From Marisa cornuarietis (lineage: Eukaryota > Mollusca > Gastropoda > Architaenioglossa > Ampullariidae), in assembly GCA_004794655.1 (NCBI GenBank), contig SMMW01000622.1, positions 3,533,501 through 3,597,500 on the forward strand: a DNA stretch of 64,000 nucleotides, read 5' to 3'. Under the pieces are notes generated by a model. That model searched no databases, was not told the DNA's origin, and was given only the letters and a program-made list of their open reading frames with translations. Shown in pieces: positions 46,155 to 58,759 of this stretch (within the stretch, counting starts at the first letter, position 1; every line of letters begins with the position of its first letter). The translations under genes were made by a program, and so were the position numbers.

Positions 46155-46185
46155 CAACACCCACACACACACACACACGCACACA
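46155..46185. repeat. CA microsatellite
   Basis: About ten CA units with one CG step. Confidence 0.9.
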
Positions 46186-46562
46186 TCAAAAACCAAAAAA
46201 TTCAGCAATATCACTTGCATTCAGTACTGTTAATCTTGTTACGGAGATGAAGGCTTTTCCTCGACAAATGAGTGGATATGACTATCACGTCCTGAAAGAT
46301 CAGTCTGGGTTGCTTGAAAAAATCAACTGTCAATTAATCGGATCGCATCTTTGAGTGCTAACAATGTTGGCATCTGCTGCCTAAATCAGGTCAGAAGTCT
46401 CATGACCAACGGTGCCTGCAAATCTCGTGCCCCGTAATTTCACGTGAGATTCAGTGGAGCAAATGTGGACAGTGCGGGAGAAAGCTAGCATCCTTTTCCA
46501 CTGATCAAAATACCAAAGTGCGGAACAGACAGTGAAAACGATAAAGGTTAGCTACTCTCACT

Positions 46563-46563
46563 C

Positions 46564-46595
<32 letters not shown>

Positions 46596-46796
46596 GAATT
46601 ATTGATTGGTGAAGGTTAGAGTTAAAGGTTGGATAAGTTCTAGGGGGTAGGTATCAGTGTGTGTGTGTGTGTGTGAAAGAGAGAAAGAAATTATTGATTT
46701 GTAGAGATTAGGGTTAGGGGTTGGTTTCGTTCTGGATCTGTGTGTGCGTGTGCGTGTGTTTATGCTCGCGTGAGCTAATGAGAGAGAGAGAGAGAG
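46563..46796 (+). repeat. Tandem duplication carrying GT/GA microsatellites
   Basis: A unit of about 100 bp (GT run, GA run, GAATTATTGATTGGTG, GGTTAGAG-type block) occurs twice, from about 46563 and 46660, and a third GT run follows at 46738. The blocks with GGTTAGGG-like steps are not telomere repeats. Confidence 0.75.
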
Positions 46797-47484
46797 TAGC
46801 AAAACAGTTTTCCAGTCGGTAAACAACAACACTTAAGAACTTGTTATAAAACCAGTAATGTCACAAGTGAGTTAAGGAGCTGCGTGATTAGGAACTGAAA
46901 GTGATTTCTTCAACAACCCCGAGATCATTTGTTTATTTATTCCTTGTTTTGTTGCAAGAAGTCTCGGGCTGCAGCAGATTGCATGGTGACATCTGCCCAT
47001 GTTCACGCAATGTCGTGTTGCTGCGCGCGTCATGCAGGCAGAGACCACAGGACGACTTGATGGACACAGCGCACTTGCAAAACATTGGAGTGGGGGTGCT
47101 CCCATTTTTTCATGTTTACATCTTTCCTGCACCTTGAACTCTGGGCTCTTGCACAAGTGCTAAAAAGCGTACCATAGTGTTTTTTTTCGTGGATAACTGA
47201 GCTGAGATTAGAAAAAAAAGAAACTCCCCAAATGTGATTCAGATGGATCGGAGCGTCATTTCTTTATCAAGGAGTTTGACCACGCGGAAAACATGTGTGG
47301 TTTGTCAGGCAAGTAGACATGCTGTTGATTTAAGTGACAAATATAGTTATTCATGTCTTTTCTGTGTCCTAAAAGTGACCGCGTGTCTTTCATTCATCTT
47401 GCAAATGTTCTCGGATGTCTGCCGAAGCGCTTAGATTGTCAGGACAATAAATACACATAAACATCATCAAGAAACTGACAGCAG

Positions 47485-47605
47485 GACGTCATCACGAGAC
47501 TGACAGCAGGACGTCACGAGAGTTACTGAAGAACGTCATCACGAGACTGATAGCAGGACGTCATCACGAGACTGTCCGGGGGACGTCATCAGAACGACAG
47601 CCGCG
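47485..47605 (+). repeat. 25-bp minisatellite with ACGTCA cores
   Basis: ACGTCATCACGAGACTGAC-type units start at 47486, 47511, 47533, 47558 and 47583 (steps 25, 22, 25, 25). Each has ACGTCA, four of the five within GACGTCA, the core of CREB/ATF sites. TTACGTCA follows at about 47616. Confidence 0.9.
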
Positions 47606-48589
47606 AGATGTTTCTTACGTCATTTGGACATCATGGTGCCGTGAGACGTTAGTGCTAGCCTCATAACACCACCAATATTCGATGCAGTGCCACTCTGGCA
47701 ATATCAAGACACTTGCAGATATACTGCAATTCCGATCAATGCGCCCAGCCCGGCAAATCTGGAATGAAGAAGCAAAACTCGCCCTGGGAACTTACTGTTG
47801 TTGTCCCTGTTAGTCGACGGTCCTTGCTGGTGTCTGTAGCAGTCGGCGTCATGTACAGCAAGATTACTGTCTGCCGCCCCAACAGCTTCGTGCAAGCCGC
47901 TAATGATCTGTTCGCGATGGAAATCTGGGGGAGGGGGGGAGTGGTTGGTTGAGTTTTACGACGTGCTAACAAGTGATGCTATATCACGGCTAGAGGGAGA
48001 GGTAAAGAGAGGGAAACAGTATGGCGCCTTAGCTGAGCCCTGAATTTAGCAAGCAGAACAACAAAATGTTCGCTTTACACCAAAAACAACGTAATCTCTC
48101 TTTGTAATTTCCGAAATATTACCTTGCGTTGCCAGCAGCTCTTTTTTTCACCGAATATTCTTCGTTTTGCAACTGACTGAAAAAATCTGGTGATATGGAA
48201 ATATTTTTCATTTGTTTGCTTTGTTCTTTTTGATTCTAGATTGAGCGATTGCAAGTGGGCAATCTGAAACCGAGAATAAATGTGATCGACAATGATAATA
48301 TTGACTGCTTACTGGTTTTTGTTTTTTGTTGTTTTTTTGGGGGGTGGGGGTAATGAAGCAAACGTGGGCAAAGGAGGAAAGGCAGGAAAAATACGAAGCA
48401 GACCCTGAAAGAATTTGTTGAACTGACTGTACTTAGTTTTAAAACTGTTTTCAGTATTTTTACGACATCAAATAATCCTATACCAAAATGCAGTGATGCA
48501 TAAATGATCACTGGATAAAAGGAATGGAGCTAATGGAGTGCGAGCAAGATCGCTGTAAAAAAAACATGATTTCAGAGAAAAGAGAGAAC

Positions 48590-50160
48590 GAACGAGCTTT
48601 ATTGATTAGGCCACCGGCCCATTTCAAGGGGTGAGTGGTTTCACAAGGATATAAAGTTACAAACTCTTAAATCACGACTTGCCAAGAATCACAACAAGCA
48701 AATACATGTACAAACTTAACAATTGTCTTCACGACTTCTGTCTTACAATCAAGTAGACAATGCTCTCATTCAAGAAACTTCCATGAGAAAGTGAAATGCC
48801 TTAAAAATAAATAATGTCTTAGGGCAGGCAATTTTATGGGTGAGATGCCTAATCTAAATTTAGTCAGTCGAAGTCAGCTTCCAACACCAGCATTTGGTAA
48901 GCTGTACAGCGTGCACTGACTGAGAAAGAAGATTTTAAAAGATCGATAGAGTTCAAAGCTTTCTTGTCGATAACAATCCCAAAGCCTCTTTTTAAAGGTA
49001 GGAACACAATGTCAGGGTCTTCAACCCCTTGGCTTCAACCTTAACTTATCATTCTCGTAAATCCTTTTATTTAATTTTATGTTTAGTATCTCGCTGTAAA
49101 TTCTACTGCAGGTGATTGGTCTGTGGTCGTCAGGAATATCGTGATCATCCTTTTCATAATTTGGGTGTATTAAAGCTTCAGCCCATGAAATTGCAGGGTA
49201 GCTGTCTGTGAGAACAATTTATGAAAGTATTTTGTGAGAAATGGAATGACTAAGGCAGAGCAAATTTTAAAGAATTCCCGAATAAGCTTATCAGACCCTG
49301 CTGGCTTACAATCATCTTAAACACTAATAGCTGAAAGTATTTCACTTGAAAGTATATCAGAGTTAGATCCCCTAAAGATTCTTCATTCCTACTATATGTT
49401 AGTCTGGATTTTTCCGTAAGGATTCTTAAAAAAAAAAACCGTAAAGGTTGCCTTACATTTTCTTTCTTTCTTTATCAAATAAAGGTTGAGTTTTTTTTTC
49501 ATGCGTTCTCCAGCATTTATAAGAATTTAATTGAACCTGGTAAGCGCGGCATTAATGTCAGACTTCACTAACTGTGTAGCCTCATTTTAATTATGCAAAG
49601 TTTCGTCAGAGAAAATATAACTAGAGAATTCCTCCCTTAGGTCTATGTCCCAGATATATTTTATAATTTGGCAGGTTTGAAGAACCATACCTTTGGGTAA
49701 AAATAATTTGCTGAGATGTTAGAGTAAGTAGTTCAAGTGGCATATCTTTTGAATCTCATCTATTCCCTACTCTAACCTTAGGGATCCCGTATGAAAAAAA
49801 TAAAGCAATTAATGACGCAGATAATAATTAGGTGAGATTCCAGAACGCTATTCGAAATGTAAAGATAAAATTGTTCACAAACTCGTAACAGACGTCAACC
49901 AAATAGCCTGACTGACCCGCTCATCTTTAAAACACCAGCTGTTTGAAACACAATGGTTATCATTAGTTATATTTTCCATTATGCTGCCATTGTTCCTCTG
50001 GATTCTGGTTTTCAGTCTTTGCCTTGAGGTTCCCCATCATGATAAGATAATAGTTATCAGAACGTTCAAATAGATCCAGAGCAGGCACTTTAATTAAAGA
50101 GACTCCGTTAGACACGTCCGTGTCCATACAGCTTGGGGAATCTATTGGGGGCAATCACGA
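48590..50160 (-). mobile_element. Heavily decayed LINE, third lineage
   Basis: On the minus strand from 50160: an endonuclease piece (LDLFERSDNYYLIMMGNLKA, then KTENQNPEEQ, at 49963-50154), a DMPLEL piece near 49740 like the SDHxPL end of endonucleases, and an RT start (ISWAEALIHPNYEKDDHDIP, DDHRPIT) at 49110-49190. No catalytic FADD was found. ACGAGCTTTATTGATTAGGC at 48591-48612 may be the 3' end. Boundaries are rough. Confidence 0.65.
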
Positions 50161-50299
50161 AAACATCTGCGTGTTAACCAAACTCCGGACGAAAATTTGA
50201 GAACAATCATACTTCATGTACAGTTTCAGATCTTTTCTGGCAAGAAAAAACTTACACCGTCAGATGTGTAGATACAGTGTATATATTCCTGTACCTATA

Positions 50300-50358
50300 T
50301 ATATATATCACACGCATGCAAGCACGCACCCCCCCCCTACACACACACACACACATCT
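50300..50358. repeat. CA-rich microsatellite region
   Basis: TATATATATATCACACGCATGC, a C run, then about eight CA units. Confidence 0.8.
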
Positions 50359-50359
50359 G

Positions 50360-53300
50360 ACTAGACCCTACACACTAACCCCGATAAAGGTTAAGAAAAA
50401 GTAATTTCAAATCCCACGTGTCGTGAAAGCCGTGACATGGTAGATGGTTGGCTGGGTGTTCTCGAGAGGACCAGCACTCCAACAACTACAACAATAAAGC
50501 AGCGCAGCGGTGCGAGGAGGATTCGTTGAGGGTAGGTGGGGGAGAAGTAAGAGGATGCTCATTCTTTTGTCCTCATGCTGCCAGACATCTTCCCCCCCAC
50601 ACCCCTTAATCTCCGGTCTTGCTGCTTGTCATCTATCGAGCAAGCGGCCACCGCCGTGATGGCGTCGCCATTCACAGCGCTGGCGTCTGTCTCCCCATCC
50701 CACCCCCTCGTGGGTCGCGACCTGATCGACTAATCGAACAGGGCGGCAGCGTACACTGCCGCGAAGTGTGACAAATTCAACGCGGATCCCAGCCCCCAAG
50801 AGGACCGTTACCCAGCTGCTCGTGGGCATCTCACTGCTAATCGTCGCTTGGATCTTGGCAAGCCTGGCTCTCAAGGCAAGACCGGTGTCCGTCGTGACCG
50901 GACAGTACTATGAGAGACGCTCGGTTGAGCGCTCAAGCACTCCTTACAGTCCATGGCTCAGATACCTTGTGACTTCTTTGAACGTCAGAACTTGACCCAA
51001 CAATCACTTTGCAGTATTGCGAGTAAAGCAAGAACGATTAGCAGCAGCAACGTTTCTTGGTATAAAGTGAAAGAAGAACAGTTCCCTGGATACTAATAGG
51101 GATTTCCAACAGTATATATATATATATGTCATTTACGATGATCCTCTACCAAATTCCCCTTTAACCTTGCAGTTCAGCGGCCCCTGGGATGTAATCGCTT
51201 CTTGACTGGATATAGATCTGTTTGAGAAGACATGTTTACCCAGGTCGTAGTGCAGTCCTAGCCTGGACTTTGAATTGTGGAGTCGTCGCGATCGTTACAG
51301 GCACTGACTTCATCCGAGTTCTTATCAAGGAGCTGCGAGATGCTCTTTGAGAACTGAGAGCTGGTAAAGGGAGCTGAGAGGCAAACCCATCAGTAGCGAC
51401 TTGGTGTCTTGGCTTAGTGTCCTGTAGCTCCAACAGAAAATGGTCACCCATTTTCCTGTTTTCCAAGCTTTACAGTAACACCCTTGCGTGCCTGGAATTT
51501 ATTTGCCGGGAGTTTATTGACATCTGAGGTCTTCGTCAAGAATGGTGTAAGCTTTACTCTGCGCGTTTCTGCTCCTCTGTCGAGTGAACGTGTTTTTTTT
51601 CGCAGTTGTTGTTTTATACTTTCCTTTTGGTCTGTTTGTTTATTTTGTTACTCTAAATATTTGAGTAAACTGCGATGGGGTAACAGGTGTGAACGTGCTT
51701 TTTTTAACCGACTTTGCGATGCAGTTTTTAAGCCGACGTTTAAAATCACACGTTATCGATCCTTGCGAGGTAATTTTCCTTTGGACACAGCAGTCGATCT
51801 ATGGAATCATTATTCCATCGGGCCAATCAGGGTGGAATCTCAACGGGTCATTTTGTCTCGCGCCACCAGGCCGGGGGCCGATGTCTCATCTATCAAAGGG
51901 TCTGCACAGTCTCTTGGACTTCTCGCTTGATGCCGGCACCCTTGTCCATGATGACTGCAGTGCCAGCATCTCGGCTGGCGCCCTGAGGCCGGCCGCGCCT
52001 TGCATTCCGGAACATTCCTTCCTCCCCCCCCCACTCATCCCCCAACTCCCAGCTGCACACAAATAGCTTCATTTAGAGAATTTTCTTCCTGCTGCGAGCT
52101 GGAATTTTTGCATCACAATTGTAATTGTCAACGACGTCTTGACTTCATTCTGCTTCTGGTGCCTGGTCCCCGACACGCTGGCGCCGGGGCGCTGGACATG
52201 AAAGGACAAGGAGGCCAACCTCGTGCGTCAGTCACTACATCACTCAGTCTGGGGTCAGTGAAACGTGCATGACATCACCTGATTGGCTGCTGGAAAAGGT
52301 AGGCACATACCTTGGGCTCTTGCCCTTTCTTCCGTCGGTGCCAGCTTATTTAATCCATCTTGCATAATATTTCGACGTCTCGTAGGCGAAAACGTAGTCA
52401 TTCTTGTTTAGTTTCGTATCCACATTTCTATCGTTGCCAGCTCAGTCTGGTGAGAAAACGCATACAGCTCGATTCCAACATGGTGGACAAATCGTTCATT
52501 TATATTTTAAAATGTAAATTTTACCTCATTTTAAAAACTATACTCATTTTTCTTTTTATATTAGTGAAAATAATTTACTTGCAAAATTGGCCTGTACGCA
52601 TATATTTAACAAGGTTTCGTGCTATTTTTTTAAATAGGCCGGTAACAAATAACATTAATCTTTGGGTTTACCATTTGCTTTGGTAGTTTGCTAGACAGAG
52701 GTCTGATTTACACCTGATGAATGTCTTCCGCTTTCCAGCTCTTCACCTTCCGCAGTTGTCAATGGCTGTATGGCGTATAATTTTAATAAAAGTGATTCCC
52801 ACTCCTCACTATCATTCAGATGATTACTCATTTCTCATGTTTGGGAAACAATATTAACAGCCGTTGAGTTAGAGACCATTTTTCAACCACTTTAAGACTA
52901 ACCTCCTGCCTTTTAAGGGGGTCCACCGCCTTGTTTTATAAAGCTTTATGGAAGATGACTCGATTCAGTGCGTTATGTGCTTTTCCTCTTTATGCTGTTT
53001 CGAGTAAGAAAAAACGATCCTTGAAATCTGCCTATACAGTGGAAGCAGAGAGCACTTTCTCAGCATTTTAATCAAAAAGTAATAAACACTTATAGGTGTC
53101 TCTTGCATAACAATGAATGATGCACCGTTCATTGCGAGAAACTGTATTGAAGACTTTCGCTTTACTCAACTTGTCGTCGATTCAGTACTATTAATCAGAG
53201 ATCGATTGATTGTACCTATATAAATTTCAACTGGACAACTGATGCTGGTGGTAAGAAAACGAAGCAGGCCATTATTTCTGGTCTGGCGGTGCAGTCCAAA

Positions 53301-54130
53301 CATTGTAATTGCCTCAACGCCTGCGCACCTAAAGGCTCGACCACATGAGACATCTGTCTCCCTAATGTCAGTTATCACCCCCCTGATCGAAAGCGTCGGC
53401 TACGGTTTGCGGCTGCGAATCTGAGCGTTGCACTCTGTCTTCTGGGTGGTCCTGACACGGTGGCGTATTTGCGACAGGCAGACTCCGCTACAGAGGGCCA
53501 GACGGATCCTCCTCGAGATTAGAGGCACGACAGTAACAGCCATTCTCTTGTCTTTAGTATCGCATCGCAAAAAGACTTTACAATTCAGCCTCCTTTTACG
53601 CTCACAATTTGTTACTTGTGAGGGCTTAACTCCAATACTTCTGTCTGTCTCTCTCTCTCTCGCTCTCTTATGTTCTTTCCCTTTCGCCTGCTCGCTCGTT
53701 TCCAGATTCTATGCATGTCTTCGTGCTTGCCAATACATGACGACGAGTTCTTTCTCGGTGCCAACATTATTCCTTGCTTTCCACGAACACCTTTTGTACC
53801 TCGCTGGACACAAAAAAAGAGCTTACAATGCTCGTAGTAAGGAAATGATAACCATTAACGAGGTAGCCTTAATTCGCCGAGATTATAGCCACCAGCTGCC
53901 AGTAGAAGTGGCCCGACAGGTCTCTGGAAGCTGACTCAGACGACCGCTTCCGGTTCGGGCAACGAGAAAATCCCTTCAAGTACCTGGCAGGCTGACGACA
54001 GAGAGGTTGTTCCATACTCCAGAGTGCGCGATACTCAACAGTTCTCGTCTCCATCTCCAGTTCCTCCTTTGTCTACTGCTACTTCTTTTCCTCTTCGTCG
54101 TCTGCTGCTATTTTAATGCCTAGTACTACT
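50360..54130. other. Intergenic, no gene supported
   Basis: GC-richer patches lie at 50590-50990 and 51840-52060. The frames inside lack ATG starts and splice support. A TA tract is at 51112-51126 and a CT tract at 53646-53665. Confidence 0.35.
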
Positions 54131-54139
54131 ACTTCACTC

Positions 54140-54371
54140 AAAGGCCGTTAATAAGTGGGCAAAGTGGTGAAACATCAAACCTTCGAAGTACCCTAAGGCC
54201 TCATAGTTTTGACAAACGTATTGGCAAACAAGACTGGACCTGGCATGTTCCCCAAAGTGCTGATGTCCTAACTTTTCACCCCATAACCCTTGGTTTCCTA
54301 TGACTTCCGCACACTTCTTTACCAAACTTGATCAAACGTTTGTCCATGTTTTCCAGTTTATAATGGCTTTA
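54140..54371. mobile_element. MITE related to the 35.5-kb element
   Basis: The right end reverse complement TTAAAGCCATTATAAACTGG, then AAAACATGGACAAACG, matches the 35471 arm. The left end AAAGGCCGTTAATAAGTGGG is an imperfect inverted copy of it. No coding frame. Confidence 0.55.
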
Positions 54372-54379
54372 AGATTATT

Positions 54380-57300
54380 GGCTTGGAAATTTTTCATTTT
54401 CTAGTGACTTGATCTGGTGTTTAGGAGTGTCACTGCAAGATACAGTTTTCCCAGCTCTGGGTGAAACCCCTTCTTCCGTTCTCTAGATACGCCTACAAAC
54501 ATCAAGATGCACAGAAAGCGGTCAACCTCACTCATGTCAGAATAGTGCATACACGTTTTGTCATGGCCTCAGCCAATGGGAGAGCTGGGAACATTGCTAA
54601 TTAAGTTGACCTTGACGTCATGATTTAACCACTCTCTTTGCATTGTGATTTTTTATATCTGTAGAACTGACGGATTCTAGGAAATAGTACCTTACACTGA
54701 TTTTATCTGCACCCAATCATTAGCTCTTTAAGAACTGCACTGCTAAAGATGTATCGCTGCTACTCCTTCTCCTTCTTTATTGTCTACTCCTACTTTTGCA
54801 AGTAGTACTACGTCTGCTAGTATTACTACTTCTTCGTTTTTGTTGTAAGGAGTATCTTATCTGTTGGTGCCCGGCTGTAATGAATTGTCATCAATTTCTC
54901 GCCCTTCCTTGTACGTGCATTATAGAAGTGCCTGGGTTGCAGCTGTCGTCTTCTGATTATGTTGGGAGGAAATCAATGTATTTGAGCAATCACAGTCTGA
55001 GCTTTAAGGTCACCGTGACACGAAACACCTGCCTTTGATCTGTTTATTTAGAAGCACTTTCACTACTGTTTTTTTTGTTTGTTTGTTTCCTTTCACACTG
55101 ACGTTTCTTCATTTCTTCCTAGAGAGATTAAACTTTATGATTACTAATACCAAATTAGTAGCATATTTTTTCTACGAGAATCTCACAAATGAAAGCTCAC
55201 CAGATCTCGTTAGACGGTCAAAAAGCAAATAATTCTTTGACTTCCTCTGCTGGCCATGGCAACGGCATTGCTCCGTGATGAGTTTTCCCATGGCTAGGAC
55301 TGTGGCTTCTAGACTAATGGGACTTCGTATTGGAACCGCCTCCTCACCCACATCCCGCTGGTTCGTTGATGGATCAAATACAACCTGTCACCAAGCAGCC
55401 TTGCAATACAGCCCCATCCCAGTACGACTTTAGTCGGTTAATCTACGTTACTGTCTTTGGTTCCAGTGTTATGCGTAGGAAATACGTTTCAGCGTGTTTA
55501 TTCGTCACAGATATTCTAAAGAAAATCTGAAAAAACAAAGTTAAAGGCCGCCTCCATTACGGATCAGTCGATACAAGGTCCAGCTCCATCAGGAGACTAA
55601 GTGCCGTCTCATCATTCTATAGCATAGAGAGATGAAAAAACTTGAGTTACAAGGGAATAACGATGTTTCCATAGTTACCGATAGATATATAAGTATTAAC
55701 AAAGATTACCTTTACCCCATCTCCCTCCCCCCCCCCAAAAAAAAGCAAGATGGTGATGCAAAAATAGTTTCCCGATGTAATCCAATGATTATGTATTACT
55801 TAAAGTTCATCCCCGACATTCTCGATGTAATCCGCAGTAAGCGCGAGACTCCAATAGATTCTGTGTGGTTGTGAAGTAAGCACAGCATCACTAAAATCAT
55901 TCTATAAATGGCAGTAATTTTTTTCCTTTGAGGACTTCAATTTTTTAACCTCTTCTAGTCTTTACACCCTGTACAAAAATCATAACCCTTACTTTCTGAA
56001 CGAATATGGTGCTTACTATAGTAACCCTGGTGTGTTTTTTGCCACCTAGGAAATGACCCCCCCACCCTTTTTTCCGCAAACAAAAGAGGGTGTTTCTCTC
56101 TCCCAGAAAACAGGGATTAGTATTATGTCGCATGGTTTTTCTGACACCATAGACACCATAGTTTCGCCTACTTGTAACATATTAGAACATAACTGACGTC
56201 CAGTGTCAACATGCACGAGAAAAAGTCTGGCGAACAACAGTGACTGATACGCTGGAAGCTGCGATACTACAATGTTTGATGAAAAAGAGTAACAATGAAA
56301 TGGAGCAGTTATTTGCATGTTGCACAAACTAGTTAAGAAAATTATAATTTGCCACAATGCAAGCTCAGACCATTCTGAAGCATGGCAAATTTCTGTAATG
56401 TCATTTTTGCTGCTGGTTCTTGTATTGTTGACCGGTGATCTTCCTAACTCTTGAACTTTACACCCTTTGTATCGCATACGGAATAATATTGTTTGTTCTC
56501 TACCAGAAACATTTTGAGTGGCTGCGGCAACAGCGAAGGGATAATCACTATTGTCAGAGGACTTTGCAAAGGCTTGACGACTTCCCCTTGAAATCCACAA
56601 GACGCAAGTCTCCTGTTCTGCCTGAGCTGCGTGTCGTTATGCTTGAGTGAAATAAGGGAGCTTCCTGGAAGAAAGGAAAACTGGGTCTGCTTGTTAATGT
56701 CGCAGCATTGTTAGCGCAAATGTGGAGGCACAGTCCTCAACTAGGCGATGCTTTCAGCAACATCCGAGCAAGCGCGGAGTATAGAAGGAGGGGAGCGACA
56801 CAAAAGAAAAATAGAGAGAGAGAGAGGGTAGGCCCGAAGTCGGTGGAGCTAAATAGCTGAGCCTCTATCAGCTAGTTAATCCAGACCAGTGCAAACACGT
56901 AATGTGTTTCCCTCCTACTGGCTATTCATTTTGCATTTCAAAAGAGATGAAGGGTGTAAGCAGTTTGCCCTCTAGCACTTTGGGCACATGATCTTCGGTT
57001 CGTAGCCATTTTTAGGCTTCAGCGGCATATTGTGCAAAAAGGGGGATGCTCCTAATGTTGGTCAAGCTTTCACATCTTGTGGCTGTATTTGGATGAACAA
57101 CCGTCAGCAACCAAACAAATAAACCCCCCAAAAAATCACATTAGGACTCTCGCCGCCATGTTTGCTCTCTTCACATTCATCTCTCCTCTTCAAGCAGAGG
57201 CAGGTTGCTTTTTAGGGGGAGTGTAAGGGAAGAAGGCGCTAGATTGAGTTAGAAGGAAAATCTAATAATCTGAACCAAGTTAACACGGTTTCGAACAAAA

Positions 57301-57680
57301 GTCGTCAAAAAACTGTCTTAGCCCGTGTATCATCCATGGCGTTCTCAGAAAAGCGAAAGGCTTCTGGTATTTGATGAGTCTGCCATTACAAGAAGAGCCA
57401 CGAAATCCTCCCAGCTTGAAATCGAAACGGGATCCATCAAGACAGGACGCTCGCAATAGATCGGTTATAGATGTTCATCAGCTACACGAAGCGGGCACTT
57501 CGCCTTTGCAGACTATCGATCTTTGCACTTGCTTTTTGTGATCCAGGTCCTTGTTTGTAGCTAAGGACTCCGGAATAAAAGCATCCAATTTTAATCTTTG
57601 TTGTAAAAAAAATCCGCTCCTTTCTGGAATTCCGTAACATCTCGCCATATTGACGAGGGCGCTGTGATGGTGATGATGAG
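54380..57680. other. Intergenic, no gene supported
   Basis: A minus-strand frame of 184 codons at 56046-56600 begins with TTG and resembles nothing known. A GA tract lies at 56811-56827. Confidence 0.35.
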
Positions 57681-58034
57681 GATGCAGGTGTCGTGTGCTC
57701 AGAAATCCCCCTGCCTCAGAAATCCACCTCAGTAATGAGCATGCGTCATTGTTAAATATAGTTTAATCGGGCACTGTTTCTTGGAGGAAAAACACCTTTG
57801 TCAAAGCCTTGATCTAAATACTATATTTGCTTCCCATTGCGAATGCAGTTTATCTTAACAGCACGCGCGATTTTAATTTGACGCATGCTTAGTTCCGGGT
57901 TGGATCCATGTGTCAGGCGGATTCCGAGGCACATGGCACCAACCTATTTAAATAATAATATTTAAATATGACACATGCGCATAACAGAGGCGGATTTCTG
58001 AGGCAGAGGGATTTCTGAGCACATGACACTGGCG
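57680..58034. mobile_element. Foldback element (MITE) with TIRs of about 75 bp
   Basis: The left arm at 57685-57760 (GTGTGCTCAGAAATCCCCCT, GCCTCAGAAATCCACCTCAG) is closely matched by the reverse complement of 57955-58030 (ATGTGCTCAGAAATCCCTCT, GCCTCAGAAATCCGCCTCTG). Each arm has an internal direct repeat of CTCAGAAATCC. A third, inner inverted piece (GGCGGATTCCGAGGCACATG) lies at 57917-57936. No coding frame, and no certain target-site duplication. Confidence 0.75.
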
Positions 58035-58687
58035 TCCTTCTGATATCAGGTAACTGTCTCTTTTTAAAAAAATCAGATCTAACTGACCAGTGGCATTTAG
58101 GACAGCAGTGCTCTTTAGCAAGGATGCAAATGACCTCGCGTAAAATCGTCAGGATCGTTAACATCAGACCTTTTATTGTCTAGACCTTTTATTGTCTCCT
58201 TATAGGCGTTTAAATGTCTTCGGCTTTAAGGACCTCGCGGTTGGTAACTAAGTCATCAGTTCTGGCGTAGTCCAGGGTTTATTTCTTGGCTGTCTTTGAC
58301 TTATCTCAAATCTGGGAAGAAAACGTGTGGTGTTAAGGTAACTTTCCTGACCTGCAGGTTCTTGCAGTTCCTGCTCTGTGCCTACTGTTTCAACAGATCC
58401 AAAGATAGCCCTCCCACCATTGTCCCGCCTGAGGCAAACATAGAAATCGTCATCATCACGAGAAAATTCCGCAACAGATTTCATGTACTAATCTAATTTC
58501 ATTCTTGTCAATCGAGCAATCTTTTATAATCTAACCGTCTTACTCGGCTGAAAAAAGGTAAAAAAAAAAATAAACATGACAATAATTTAAAAATTCGTTC
58601 CCTAAGCCCTCCAAAAAAAAGATTATTAATCTTATCTAAAGACACTCGTTCACTACCCTACCTCTGTCATGTGTGCGTCTATGACGT

Positions 58688-58745
58688 ACGTACGTTTGTA
58701 TGTTAATATATATATATATATATGTGCATATATATGTATGTGCGT
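58688..58745. repeat. TA-rich/TGTA microsatellite
   Basis: TACGTACGT and TATATATATATATATATA, then ATATATGTATGTG. Confidence 0.85.
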
Positions 58746-58759
58746 TCATATCTTGTGTC

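Noticed and set aside
47485..47605. Repeat array that could look like a CRISPR
   Set aside because: Units are contiguous with no spacers and vary in length; it is a minisatellite in animal DNA.
50723..50995. Plus-strand frame with a clear hydrophobic segment (LLVGISLLIVAWILASLAL)
   Set aside because: The start is GTG and an in-frame stop lies shortly upstream; without splice evidence the membrane-like segment is not enough.
51484..51930. 148-codon plus-strand frame
   Set aside because: Non-ATG start, low-complexity middle, no domain.
53428..53934. 168-codon plus-strand frame
   Set aside because: It begins with TTG and includes a CT-rich tract; no recognisable domain.
56046..56600. 184-codon minus-strand frame
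   Set aside because: It begins with TTG, shows no domain, and has no splice or promoter support.
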